Assembly: GCA_035873375.1 (NCBI GenBank)
Contig: JAYWMQ010000061.1
Span: 1 to 64,000, forward strand
Direction of reading: 5' to 3'
DNA length: 64,000 nt
Source: Nitrospirota bacterium
GTDB lineage: Bacteria > Nitrospirota > Thermodesulfovibrionia > Thermodesulfovibrionales > JdFR-85
Every line of letters starts with the position of its first letter. Position 1 is the first letter of the stretch. The notes under the pieces were generated by a model. It saw only the letters and a list, made by a program, of their open reading frames with translations, had not been told where the DNA came from and did not search any database. The translations under genes and the position numbers were made by a program. Below, piece after piece: positions 19,212 through 27,679 of this stretch.

Positions 19212-21521
19212 TTAGTCATTACCTCTTCCGCCAAACAAACTCTTTAACAACTTCCTCAATCTGTTCATGTACTTCCACTCAGGCTCTGTCCCGTCTATAA
19301 AATACTCCTCTACGGAGTTGGCTGAATTATTAAGGACCTGCAAGCCTGTCTCTTTATCTATGTAATATTTTACAACATTATCAGGTTTAATGAAATCCCC
19401 TGTGTCACCTTTTGTAACGGCCCTCATGAAATTCAGCCAGATGGGGGCAGCCACCCTTCCACCACTCATGCCATTGCCCAGGGATGCAGGGTTATCATAG
19501 CCAACCCATATTCCGGCAAGCAGCCCGGGGGTATAGCCAACAAACCAGGCATCAATGAAGTTGTCTGTCGTCCCGGTCTTTCCGGCAGACGGCACCTTGA
19601 GTCCTGCAGCCCTTCTGCCCGTACCTCTCTGTATTACATCTTCCAGCATACTGGTTACAAGGTAAGCCACCTCAGGTGAAGTTACCTTAGAACCCTCGGG
19701 AATATTAAACTCAAGAATGCGTCCATCAGAAGAGACCACCTGTTTTATGGCTACAGGGTTCATTCTGACCCCTTCATTTGCAAAGACAGTATAGCACATC
19801 GTGAGCCTCAGGGGAGAAACCGTCAGGGAGCCAAGTGCAAGGCTGAGGTCATACGGAATGTTTCCTTCAAACCCGCAGGCCTTGGCAAAAGAGACGAGGT
19901 CTTCCACTCCAAGAGATTCTGCAAGCCTTACAGTGGCCACATTGAGAGAATTTACCAATGCCTCCCGCAACCTTACAGGGCCGGAATATTTCCTGTCATA
20001 ATTAACAGGCTCCCACTGCCCGCCATCTCCTGTGGGATAACTTATTTGTTCATCCTTTATTATGGTTGCCGGGGTCAGGCCCTTTTCCAGGGCAAGGGCA
20101 TAAACAACGGGTTTGAATGCTGAACCAGCCTGCCGTCTTGCACTCAGGACACGGTTGAACTGACTTTTTCTGAAATCGTACCCGCCTGCCATCGCCTCTA
20201 TATATCCGGTTCTGGGTTGCACTGCAATCAGGGCCCCCTGAACAAGGGGCTCCTGCTCCAGCGATACATAAGCAACACCATCCTCTATCTTTATCAGTTT
20301 CACAAGGATTACATCCCCGGTAGAGAGCAGTTTTTCAAGGTTGAAGGTCTCCTGATAGAGAGGGGTCTTCTGTTTTGGCTTAAAAACCCTTCTTGCCCAC
20401 AGGGCATCCCTTAGCTTCAGAATACCATAGGCACCGTTGACCTTCAGAATGGCCTTGTCTCTGTATACTCTGAGCACAGTTGCCCTCAACAGCTCCCCTT
20501 TCAGGGAGGAGAGCACGTCCGCCCTGGCAATAGAGCCGAGTTCCTTCTGCACATCCACTCCATCGATATGTCCTGTCACTCCCCTCCAGCCCCTCTGCTT
20601 GTCCACGGCCTCAAGCCCTTCCCTCAGTGCCCTCCTGGCCTGAATCTGGGCCCATCTTCTTAACGTGGTGTATACGCGGAGGCCACCCTTATAAACCATC
20701 TCAGTGCCATACTCCTCTTCAAGGTAATTACGCACATAGCTTAAAAAATACCCGTAACCCTCTTTTTTAGCACTAGCATTCAAGAGCCTCAAACCCTTTT
20801 TTGCAGCCCTGCGCCTCTCGGATGGCCTCAAAAACCCCTCTTTTTCCATCCGCATTAATACGAGCTTCATCCGGTCTTCAGCCCTTCTAATGTTTTTGTA
20901 TGGGGAGTAGTATCCGGGGGATTTAAGAAGCCCGGCAAGCATTGCAGCCTCTGTAAGGTCTATCTCCCTGACCGACTTGCCAAAATAGACCCTTGAAGCC
21001 ATCTCAACACCGTAAGCCCCCTCACCAAAATAAGTCCTGTTCAGATAGAGCTCCAGTATCTCCTCTTTTGAGAGTTCCCTCTCTATCCTCATTGCAAGTA
21101 TCGCCTCCCGGAACTTGCGTCTCAGCGTCTTTTCATGGGAAAGATAGAGAATCTTGGCAAGCTGCTGCGTAATTGTACTGCCCCCCTCCTTGAACCTCCA
21201 GTGAACAATATCCTTTCCCAGGGCGCGCATAAGTGCAAAGTAATCAAGCCCCTTGTGCTCAAAAAACCTCGAATCCTCAGTTGCAAGCACTGCGTAGACC
21301 AGATACTGAGGGATTTCACTGATACCCACATACCTGCCCCGTTCCATCTTGAACTCACCAATAAGCACATTGTCACTGGCATAAACCTTTGTCACAGCCG
21401 CCGGTTTGTATGATTTCAACTGCTCCACTGACGGGAGGTCCTTCAGGATAAAGAAATAGAAAGCCACACCCGACAATATGAGCAGAAGGGATGAGATTTT
21501 AATGATTGTCCTGATTTTCAC
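19212..21521 (-). CDS. Penicillin-binding protein 1A, bifunctional transglycosylase/transpeptidase
   Basis: This is 769 residues from a GTG start. An N-terminal membrane anchor (about 7-27) precedes a GT51 domain with catalytic Glu82 (ATEDSRFFEHKG) and GGSTITQQLAK. The transpeptidase domain has the SxxK motif in GSAFKP (near residue 464), an SLN motif (VNSLNVAT) and KTGTT near residue 647. An OB-like insert lies between the two domains. It polymerises and cross-links peptidoglycan in the periplasm. Confidence 0.96.
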   Translation of the reverse strand: MKIRTIIKISSLLLILSGVAFYFFILKDLPSVEQLKSYKPAAVTKVYASDNVLIGEFKMERGRYVGISEIPQYLVYAVLATEDSRFFEHKGLDYFALMRALGKDIVHWRFKEGGSTITQQLAKILYLSHEKTLRRKFREAILAMRIERELSKEEILELYLNRTYFGEGAYGVEMASRVYFGKSVREIDLTEAAMLAGLLKSPGYYSPYKNIRRAEDRMKLVLMRMEKEGFLRPSERRRAAKKGLRLLNASAKKEGYGYFLSYVRNYLEEEYGTEMVYKGGLRVYTTLRRWAQIQARRALREGLEAVDKQRGWRGVTGHIDGVDVQKELGSIARADVLSSLKGELLRATVLRVYRDKAILKVNGAYGILKLRDALWARRVFKPKQKTPLYQETFNLEKLLSTGDVILVKLIKIEDGVAYVSLEQEPLVQGALIAVQPRTGYIEAMAGGYDFRKSQFNRVLSARRQAGSAFKPVVYALALEKGLTPATIIKDEQISYPTGDGGQWEPVNYDRKYSGPVRLREALVNSLNVATVRLAESLGVEDLVSFAKACGFEGNIPYDLSLALGSLTVSPLRLTMCYTVFANEGVRMNPVAIKQVVSSDGRILEFNIPEGSKVTSPEVAYLVTSMLEDVIQRGTGRRAAGLKVPSAGKTGTTDNFIDAWFVGYTPGLLAGIWVGYDNPASLGNGMSGGRVAAPIWLNFMRAVTKGDTGDFIKPDNVVKYYIDKETGLQVLNNSANSVEEYFIDGTEPEWKYMNRLRKLLKSLFGGRGND

Positions 21522-21579
21522 GCTTCTTTATAATAACTCAAAACCAGTGACTATGTGGTACTTCCAGAGAATGGGGTGT

Positions 21580-21609
21580 TTGACGAAAAAAACGAAAACC
21601 CTGTAAAAT
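21580..21609 (+). promoter_or_regulatory. Predicted promoter of the tRNA-Sec gene
   Basis: TTGACG (21580-21585), an 18-bp spacer and TAAAAT (21604-21609) place the expected transcription start within one or two bases of the mature tRNA 5' end at 21617. Confidence 0.55.
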
Positions 21610-21616
21610 CAAGCAC

Positions 21617-21714
21617 GGGAGTGAATGGGGCTCTGGTGTCCCCCTCGGACTTCAAATCCGGTGTTCCCTGCCAAAAGCGGGGAAGGTGGGTTCGATTCCC
21701 ACTCGCTCCCGCCA
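21617..21714 (+). tRNA. selC: Selenocysteine tRNA, anticodon UCA
   Basis: This is a 98-nt tRNA including encoded CCA. The 8-bp acceptor stem pairs GGGAGTGA with TCGCTCCC (one T-G pair), longer than the usual 7 bp and diagnostic of bacterial tRNA-Sec. The T arm is GTGGG-TTCGATT-CCCAC. The anticodon loop CTTCAAA carries TCA at 21652-21654, closed by CGGA/TCCG. A long variable arm (CCCTGCC...GCGGGG region) follows. It implies that the organism reads UGA as Sec and has selA, selB and selD elsewhere; no selenoprotein gene was recognised in this window. Confidence 0.95.
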
Positions 21715-21738
21715 ATATTTTTCTTCTTTTTAGACAAG

Positions 21739-21781
21739 TTATTAACCCGGCAAATAAAAGCAGAGTTTTTAGCTGGTTAAG
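21739..21781. repeat. Palindromic repeat TTAACC...GGTTAA, copy 1
   Basis: A 43-bp element with TTAACC/GGTTAA ends and an inner near-hairpin (ATAAAAGC AGA GTTTTTA). A closely similar copy is at 60434-60475. It starts about 25 bp after tRNA-Sec and might act as its terminator, but two copies in different contexts suggest a dispersed element. Confidence 0.6.
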
Positions 21782-21995
21782 AGGTACTGCATACGTTATC
21801 AGCTTTAACAGAATCTTCGATGAGTTGCTCTGCGCTCATAACGGATAATGCAGCTTCCGCAACGAACGCGATACCATCTGTAGCAAACCAGGCGGTTAAT
21901 TGTGCAACAGCTATCACACCAGTTTTCATCCAATCCCACCATGACATCTCGTCTTTAACTACCTTCAAGGCCGCTTTAAAGCCACCATACCACAT
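21777..21995 (-). CDS. Small hydrophobic ORF, possibly the frameshifted extension of the upstream ORF
   Basis: This is 72 codons if begun at its own ATG. The product has a Trp/Gly-rich start (MWYGGFKAAL), a WWDWMKTG stretch and a membrane-like segment (about 25-55) of small hydrophobic residues, ending with VCSTS. It is not recognised as a known family. No good ribosome site precedes the ATG. The upstream ORF ends inside it and contains the heptamer T TTA AAG in the zero frame; slipping back one base there would enter exactly this frame. So this may be a separate peptide, the second half of a frameshift product, or a broken gene. Confidence 0.45.
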   Translation of the reverse strand: MWYGGFKAALKVVKDEMSWWDWMKTGVIAVAQLTAWFATDGIAFVAEAALSVMSAEQLIEDSVKADNVCSTS

Positions 21996-22219
21996 GCTTC
22001 TTCACATGCCGTCAGGCCTGCTATCTCAAGTCTTTCGCGCTCAGCATATATGGCAGGTTCAATCAAACGAAGAGGCGAGTCGGTCTTCGGGGTCTTATCG
22101 TTTACAATATGATCAATAATCAGCTCTTTGTTACGGCTGATATTTTCTGCCTCTTCGGGAAACCATTCCCTAACCTTATCCAGGGCTTGTTCAACCTGGG
22201 TTCTGCTTAATTTTTCCAT
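21965..22219 (-). CDS. Small acidic protein of unknown function
   Basis: This is 84 residues from the ATG at 22219, preceded by AGGAGG with a nine-base gap; a TTG two codons upstream is less likely. It is helical and charged, beginning MEKLSRTQVEQALDKV, with a Cys pair near the end (TACEEACG). The start lies inside the 3' end of the methyltransferase gene (29 nt overlap), so the two are coupled. It has no recognised family. Its last codons overlap the hydrophobic ORF in another frame. Confidence 0.6.
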   Translation of the reverse strand: MEKLSRTQVEQALDKVREWFPEEAENISRNKELIIDHIVNDKTPKTDSPLRLIEPAIYAERERLEIAGLTACEEACGMVALKRP

Positions 22220-23183
22220 AAACAAATTCCTCCTGTCTTCCGTTCCCGGGCTTATTTATCTTTACTGCTTGAATAAATGCACCACTTGTGGTTAAGTCAT
22301 CATCGGAAATAGATTTAAATCTTGAAGCAAGGTCATCTATAGTGAAACGTGATTTAGATTTGATTTTTTTATCACATACAACCCTGAAGCCTTCTTCTTT
22401 CATGATCGCAACATGTGTTGAATGCGGTTCTCTGTTAAGCAGGTATGGCCTTTTTCCTCTTAGTAGTTTCCACGTGAAATCCGAATACACCCAGTGACCA
22501 TTCCATTCACCAGCGGTTCCGTGGCACTTAAAATCAATCTGATTTGATATGTAACCAGTTGGCTTCAGCCATAAGCGCATGGATTTGTATGTATTCCGCA
22601 AATCATCAACATGCTCAAGAACTGCTTGAGAATAAATCATATCTATAGATTCTTTTTCAAGAATACTCGCATCATACCAGGGAACTTTATATTGTATCAA
22701 CGATTCATTAAGTTGAGGATGGCTGATTGCATCCCTGATTTTCTCTATTCGTGATTTTTCCAATGCATGCTGTAATCTGTTTTCATCCAATATATCAGAA
22801 GGAAAATCATATCCATCTAAATATGGCTTAAGTTTTGGAAACTCATCCTCTCCGGGAATAGCTGCTCTATTTTTAAAAAGTGTTACAAGTCCGTCAAATA
22901 TCTTCAGATTTCTTTCGGTGTTTGCGTATTCAACGATATCAAAAGCAAAGTATTTGTCACATCCAGAGATTAAGGCGGCTAACCCGATACCTAAAGAATC
23001 ACCCGGACCTAATTCTGCCACTATTTTAGGATATGGATTGAGCCCATTGCTTTTTGCCATTACTAAATGCCGCAACCAGACAGAATAGCAATATCTATCG
23101 GAGTCCGTTCCCCCTGTTCCTTTTGTCCGGTATACTCGCGGTACAAAGGTTGCGATGCCATAGATTAGCTGTCTTAGTTTCAT
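22191..23183 (-). CDS. SAM-dependent methyltransferase
   Basis: This is 330 residues from the ATG at 23183, which has GAAGGAAAG before it. The SAM-binding loop is VAELGPGDSLGIG, and the post-motif SQAVLEHVDD is typical of class I methyltransferases. The substrate cannot be told. Base composition is more AT-rich than the flanking housekeeping genes, and it sits just beyond tRNA-Sec, a frequent integration site for islands, so acquisition by transfer is plausible. It is coupled to the small acidic ORF. Confidence 0.75.
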   Translation of the reverse strand: MKLRQLIYGIATFVPRVYRTKGTGGTDSDRYCYSVWLRHLVMAKSNGLNPYPKIVAELGPGDSLGIGLAALISGCDKYFAFDIVEYANTERNLKIFDGLVTLFKNRAAIPGEDEFPKLKPYLDGYDFPSDILDENRLQHALEKSRIEKIRDAISHPQLNESLIQYKVPWYDASILEKESIDMIYSQAVLEHVDDLRNTYKSMRLWLKPTGYISNQIDFKCHGTAGEWNGHWVYSDFTWKLLRGKRPYLLNREPHSTHVAIMKEEGFRVVCDKKIKSKSRFTIDDLASRFKSISDDDLTTSGAFIQAVKINKPGNGRQEEFVYGKIKQNPG

Positions 23184-23984
23184 CTTTCCTTCAACTTGAT
23201 TTTCAGTTCTCAACGCAGAAGAATATATTAACTGCTTTCATGATAACCGGCAGATTTTAGAAAATTCCAGGTTGATATATAGTGCAAAAAGCATGGATTT
23301 AAAATCAAACAAGCAAGCAAATGTAGCACGTGGAAATAGAAGCTGTCAATGTTTTAATGAAATTCCGGGTAATCATTTTTAGGGCTGTCTCGTAACTTTT
23401 TGTCCTTACCTGCAAAAAGTGAATGCCAGGAGGATACAAGTAAACAAGAAGTTGACAAGGCAATAGAGAAGACCTTAGTCTTACGATTCAACGGCTGGGT
23501 CCTGTTCTTTTCACTTTGCCTCAGCTGCATGTAAGATGCTAACAGGAAAAGCACTAAGTCAACGTAGTCAATAGGATGTCCGTAAACTTAGCCCAGCACC
23601 TCAGAATACGAATGGATATCAGTGAGTGAACAAACCGGCACCTTTTCGTAATCCGGGATTATTAACCGGAATTACCTGGACAGTTGCATAAAAATATTAT
23701 GTATGCGAATATGTTATTAAGACCACTCTTAATGATAATAGTTTTTGAGTAATTTTATTTGTATTTTTCGGCTTCACCTTACGCTTGTCTTGCTATGCCG
23801 GGGAATGCTTTTGTTTGTTGAACTTTTGAGTGGCCTGGCTTTAAGTGATATAGACTTATTAGAGTTTTAAATAGCTTTAGAGCGGTTTTTTTTTGACAAA
23901 AACAGCATGGTTGTGATAGATTTATGTGCCTTCAGGAGGCTCATTAAAAATACTTCTATTTTTATAAAAAATTATGAAGAAATT
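23184..23984. other. About 800 bp with no supported gene
   Basis: AT-rich accessory DNA. An ORF of 66 codons on the minus strand (23354-23554) has no ribosome site and no family features. At 23557-23573 lies a 17-bp stretch that is the exact inverse of 58957-58973, the sequence upstream of the RAYT remnant, followed by further related bases, so it is probably an element end. The right end holds the hemL promoter. Confidence 0.6.
23893..23922 (+). promoter_or_regulatory. Predicted hemL promoter
   Basis: TTGACA (23893-23898), an 18-bp spacer and TAGATT (23917-23922). A start near 23930 places the GTG/ATG codons before that point outside the mRNA and supports the hemL start at 23985. Confidence 0.55.
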
Positions 23985-25271
23985 ATGAAGAAATTAAACA
24001 AATCAAAAAAACTCTTCAAAAAAGCACAAAATTTTATCCCCGGCGGCGTCAATAGTCCTGTCAGGGCATTTAAGGCTGTTGGGGGCAGTCCACTCTTCAT
24101 AGCTTCAGCAAAGGGATCAAAGATCCGTGATGTGGATGGTAACGTATATATAGATTACGTGCTCTCCTGGGGTCCGATGATACTTGGTCATGCTCACCCC
24201 GCAGTGGTCAGGGCATTAAAGGCAGCAGTAGAGCTGGGAACAAGTTACGGAGCGCCAACGGCCCTTGAGATAAAACTCGCAGAGATGGTTCTAAAGGCAT
24301 ATCCCTCTATGGATAAAGTAAGGATGGTAAATTCGGGCACCGAGGCAACAATGAGTGTAATCAGGGTAGCCAGGGGGGTTACGGGAAGGGACAAGGTTGT
24401 CAAGTTTGAGGGATGTTATCACGGCCATGCCGACGGTCTTCTGGTAAAGGCAGGCTCTGGTGCAGCCACCTTTGGTGTTCCGGACAGTCCGGGGGTTCCG
24501 GGGTCTTATGCAAGGAATACCCTGACAGTACCCTTTAATGATCTTAAGACTGTAAAAGGTGTTATTGAGAAGGACTGGAAGAATATAGCCTGTGTAATTA
24601 TTGAGCCCGTGGTTGGCAATATGGGATGCGTCCTTCCGAAAAAGGGTTTTCTTGAAGGTTTAAGGAGGCTTACAAAAAAATTCGGGATTGTTCTTATCTT
24701 TGATGAGGTCATGACGGGATTCAGGGTCTCCTATGGAGGGGCCCAGGAATACTATGGCATAAAGCCTGATATGACGTGTCTTGGCAAGGTGATAGGCGGC
24801 GGTCTGCCTGTAGGCGCCTATGGGGGCAGGGCAGAGATTATGTCAGAGGTTGCACCAGTTGGACCCGTGTATCAGGCAGGCACTCTTTCAGGCAATCCCC
24901 TTGCCATGACCGCGGGTATAGAGACACTGAAGGCCCTCTCTAAAAAAGGGGTGTATGAGAGGCTGGAGGAAAAGGCCCGGGCATTGGAGGAAGGTCTTAG
25001 GGATGCCTCAATGCGGGCAGGAGTAAAGACCAGATTTTACAGGGCTGGAACCATGTTCTGTACGTATTTTACAGACAGGAATGTCCATGATTACAGTACT
25101 GCAAAACTATCTGATACTGAAAGTTTTGCAAGGTTCTTCAGGGGGATGTTGAAAAGGGGGGTGAATATTGCTCCGAGCCAGTTTGAGGCAGGGTTTATCT
25201 CACTTGCACATTCCGGCCGGGATATTGACAAGACTATAGGGGCTGCGTACGAGGCGATGAAAGATATATAG
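23985..25271 (+). CDS. hemL: Glutamate-1-semialdehyde 2,1-aminomutase
   Basis: This 428-residue PLP enzyme makes 5-aminolevulinate for tetrapyrroles by the C5 pathway. [13 protein letters not shown], the YHGHADG loop and [15 protein letters not shown] (PLP lysine) are family hallmarks. The reading frame extends 26 codons upstream, but the usual GSA-aminomutase length and the promoter position favour 23985. It stands immediately before a 15-haem cytochrome operon, a fitting place for a haem-precursor enzyme. Confidence 0.95.
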   Translation: MKKLNKSKKLFKKAQNFIPGGVNSPVRAFKAVGGSPLFIASAKGSKIRDVDGNVYIDYVLSWGPMILGHAHPAVVRALKAAVELGTSYGAPTALEIKLAEMVLKAYPSMDKVRMVNSGTEATMSVIRVARGVTGRDKVVKFEGCYHGHADGLLVKAGSGAATFGVPDSPGVPGSYARNTLTVPFNDLKTVKGVIEKDWKNIACVIIEPVVGNMGCVLPKKGFLEGLRRLTKKFGIVLIFDEVMTGFRVSYGGAQEYYGIKPDMTCLGKVIGGGLPVGAYGGRAEIMSEVAPVGPVYQAGTLSGNPLAMTAGIETLKALSKKGVYERLEEKARALEEGLRDASMRAGVKTRFYRAGTMFCTYFTDRNVHDYSTAKLSDTESFARFFRGMLKRGVNIAPSQFEAGFISLAHSGRDIDKTIGAAYEAMKDI

Positions 25272-25369
25272 CATCTGTTGTGATGCTCGCCGGCTAAAAC
25301 CTAAATAAAAAAATAATAAAGAGCCGGTGACCCACTAACAGAAAACCAACGACCTATGAGGTGAAAGCG

Positions 25370-26353
25370 ATGAAGTGGTTGAGTTGGGTAAAAGAAAGCC
25401 TCACTTTAAAGGGAAAGATAATTATTGCTGTGCTGCTCCTTGTAATAATTATCGGTGGTGGTGTAGTAGCCTTCAAGTTTTATGATTTCACCCAGAACAA
25501 CCCGAAGTTCTGCATCAGCTGTCATCTAATGAAACCTGCCTATGATGCCTGGAAGAAGAGTGAACATACCGGAATCAACTGTCATGAGTGTCATCACCTT
25601 ACCATTCCCGAGCAGAACAGACTCCTGATTACTTTTGTCCTCCGCAGGCCCAAGAGTGTCCCGCCAAGACACGGCAAGATAATAGTCCCCTGGAAGTATT
25701 GCATTGAATGTCATTGGGAGAAAGACAAGAAGTATCCAGATGCCAAAAAGATAAACGACTCCAGGATGCATGCAAAGCATTACTTTATGGAAAAGATAGA
25801 GTGCTCCAAGTGTCATGGGTATGAAGTGCACAAGTTTACACCGGAGGAGAGATTCTGTCTCCGGTGCCATCAGGGCAAGGAGGTGCATGGTATTGGAATG
25901 GAGGGTCTTGCATGTCTGAACTGCCACACAGACAGGACAGTAGACCTGAGACCAGGGCGAAAGAAGTGTCTTTTCTGTCACGGTAACGAACAGGTAAGAA
26001 AAGAACTGATAGCAGATGACACAATTGACGTCCAATTCTTTCAGCCTGGTAAAGCAATGATCAAAAAGGCTGACAAGATTAATGTTCCCAAGGATGCACC
26101 AATGCAGTTCTTCTGTTACAAGTGCCATAAGCCTCACGCAAAGATAATGCCGGTTTACGGGACATGCCTGAACTGTCATCCCCGGATACTGAATGTGGGC
26201 AGACACAAGTTGCATATCCAGACAATGGGGCTTGAATGTAAAACCTGTCATTTGCCGCATTCTTGGAGGGTAACAAAGGAGCAGGCAAAAACTACCTGTA
26301 CTAAATGCCATGAATACAGGGATCCGCTTACTTTTATTGGCCCTGAGGGCTGA
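25370..26353 (+). CDS. Membrane-anchored 11-haem cytochrome c
   Basis: This is 327 residues from the ATG at 25370 (GAGGTG six bases upstream). One N-terminal helix (about 16-38) anchors a periplasmic domain with eleven CxxCH motifs: CISCH, CHECH, CIECH, CSKCH, CLRCH, CLNCH, CLFCH, CYKCH, CLNCH, CKTCH, CTKCH. The start (FCISCHLMKPAYDAW...NCHECHH) resembles NapC/NrfH quinol-oxidising cytochromes. It is followed by a tetrahaem cytochrome, a ferredoxin and NrfD, so it probably passes electrons between the membrane quinone pool and periplasmic or outer-surface carriers. It is not one of the well-known cytochrome families by length and haem count. Confidence 0.88.
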   Translation: MKWLSWVKESLTLKGKIIIAVLLLVIIIGGGVVAFKFYDFTQNNPKFCISCHLMKPAYDAWKKSEHTGINCHECHHLTIPEQNRLLITFVLRRPKSVPPRHGKIIVPWKYCIECHWEKDKKYPDAKKINDSRMHAKHYFMEKIECSKCHGYEVHKFTPEERFCLRCHQGKEVHGIGMEGLACLNCHTDRTVDLRPGRKKCLFCHGNEQVRKELIADDTIDVQFFQPGKAMIKKADKINVPKDAPMQFFCYKCHKPHAKIMPVYGTCLNCHPRILNVGRHKLHIQTMGLECKTCHLPHSWRVTKEQAKTTCTKCHEYRDPLTFIGPEG

Positions 26354-26434
26354 ATTATAGATAAAGCTGGCAGTACAGTTTTTCTGATATTTAAGTTATA
26401 AACTTACATAATTAAAACAAGAGGAGGCAAGTTT

Positions 26435-26905
26435 ATGAGTAGTCATGTATTGCGGCCCTTGTGGGTAGTGATAGGTGTTGTTGCACTTATCCTTGTCGCA
26501 AGATACCTTATTGTTCCGTCGGATTTTGGAATTCAGGAAAGAGGGTTCATGTACGGCTATCATCGAAAGAGCAATGAGGCTGACTGGAAGGCGTTCAAGG
26601 TAAAGTATCAGACGAGAAAGTACTGTAAGGATTGCCATTCAGACAAGTATGAATCCATCATGTCTTCAAAGCATAAAATAATTCAGTGCGAAAACTGTCA
26701 TGGGCCTGCTATTGACCACCCTGAAGATCCCGCAAAGCTCGTTGTCAACAAAAGCAGGTCGCTCTGTATCAGGTGCCATGCCCAGCTCCTTTATCCACGG
26801 ACCCAGAGGGCAAAGATCAAAGGCATCAATCCGGAAGAACATAATGTGGGGATGGAGTGCAGTATGTGTCATAACCCGCATAAACCAGATATGGAGGGTT
26901 GGTAA
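26435..26905 (+). CDS. Membrane-anchored tetrahaem cytochrome c
   Basis: This 156-residue protein has an N-terminal helix (about 8-26) followed by four CxxCH motifs (CKDCH, CENCH, CIRCH, CSMCH). AGAGGAGG precedes the ATG. The last motif is followed by NPHKP, common near the C-terminus of small multihaem proteins. The stop TAA overlaps the next ATG (TAATG). It is probably the electron exit or entry subunit of the complex encoded by this operon. Confidence 0.87.
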   Translation: MSSHVLRPLWVVIGVVALILVARYLIVPSDFGIQERGFMYGYHRKSNEADWKAFKVKYQTRKYCKDCHSDKYESIMSSKHKIIQCENCHGPAIDHPEDPAKLVVNKSRSLCIRCHAQLLYPRTQRAKIKGINPEEHNVGMECSMCHNPHKPDMEGW

Positions 26906-27675
26906 TGAGTATATCGCGAAGAGACTTTTTAATGTCCACACTCAAAGTTGCAGTGGCATCGGCACTTCCGCTGAGTGCCTTCAAGTTTCTGAGCCCTGCT
27001 GAGGCAAAGGCCGCTGTTGAGGCTGCCAACGTCAGATGGGGGTTCATTGTTGACACATACAAGTGTGTTGGCTGCGGGTTCTGTGTGAAGGCATGCAAGA
27101 TAGAGAACGAAATCCCCTATGATGCACCTGTCACCAGAACCTGGGTTGAGAGATACCTGATCCTCAAAGACGGGCGGATGATTGCGGATACGCCCCTGGG
27201 GGGAAGGGATGGTTTTACCGAACTGAAGATACAGGACGAGGTAGTAGAGCCGAAAGAGGTTGCCAAGGCCTACTTTGTTCCAAAGCTCTGCAACCAGTGT
27301 GAAAACCCGCCCTGCGTTCAGGTATGTCCTGTAGGGGCAACCTATCAGACAGCAGACGGGGTTGTGCTTATCGACAGGACGTGGTGTATTGGATGTGGAT
27401 ACTGTATTATGGCATGCCCTTATGGCGTGAGGTTTTTCCATCCTGTATACAAGGTTGCAGAAAAGTGCACTTTCTGTTATCACCGTATCCATAAAGGCAT
27501 GAAGACAGCCTGTGTGGATGCATGTCCGTTTGGTGCAAGGCAGATAGGCAATCTGAAGGACCCGAATGATCCTGTTACAAAGATAATCATGACGGAAAGG
27601 GTTGCTATTTTAAAAGATGAATACGGAACCAAACCCCAGGTTTATTACATTGGCCTGGATGAAAATGTGAGGTGA
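26905..27675 (+). CDS. Tat-exported ferredoxin subunit with four 4Fe-4S clusters (HmcB/DmsB/NrfC type)
   Basis: This 256-residue protein has an N-terminal twin-arginine signal (SRRDFL followed by a hydrophobic stretch to about residue 30). Four cluster-binding Cys sets follow: CVGCGFCVKAC, CNQCENPPCVQVC, CIGCGYCIMAC and CTFCYHR...CVDAC. This is the electron-wire subunit of NrfD-type complexes. It sits between the cytochromes and the NrfD gene. No molybdopterin catalytic subunit is encoded nearby. Confidence 0.92.
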   Translation: MSISRRDFLMSTLKVAVASALPLSAFKFLSPAEAKAAVEAANVRWGFIVDTYKCVGCGFCVKACKIENEIPYDAPVTRTWVERYLILKDGRMIADTPLGGRDGFTELKIQDEVVEPKEVAKAYFVPKLCNQCENPPCVQVCPVGATYQTADGVVLIDRTWCIGCGYCIMACPYGVRFFHPVYKVAEKCTFCYHRIHKGMKTACVDACPFGARQIGNLKDPNDPVTKIIMTERVAILKDEYGTKPQVYYIGLDENVR

Positions 27676-27679
27676 TAAA

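Noticed and set aside
23354-23554. 66-codon minus-strand ORF as a gene
   Set aside because: No ribosome site, no family features, composition like the surrounding gene-free DNA.
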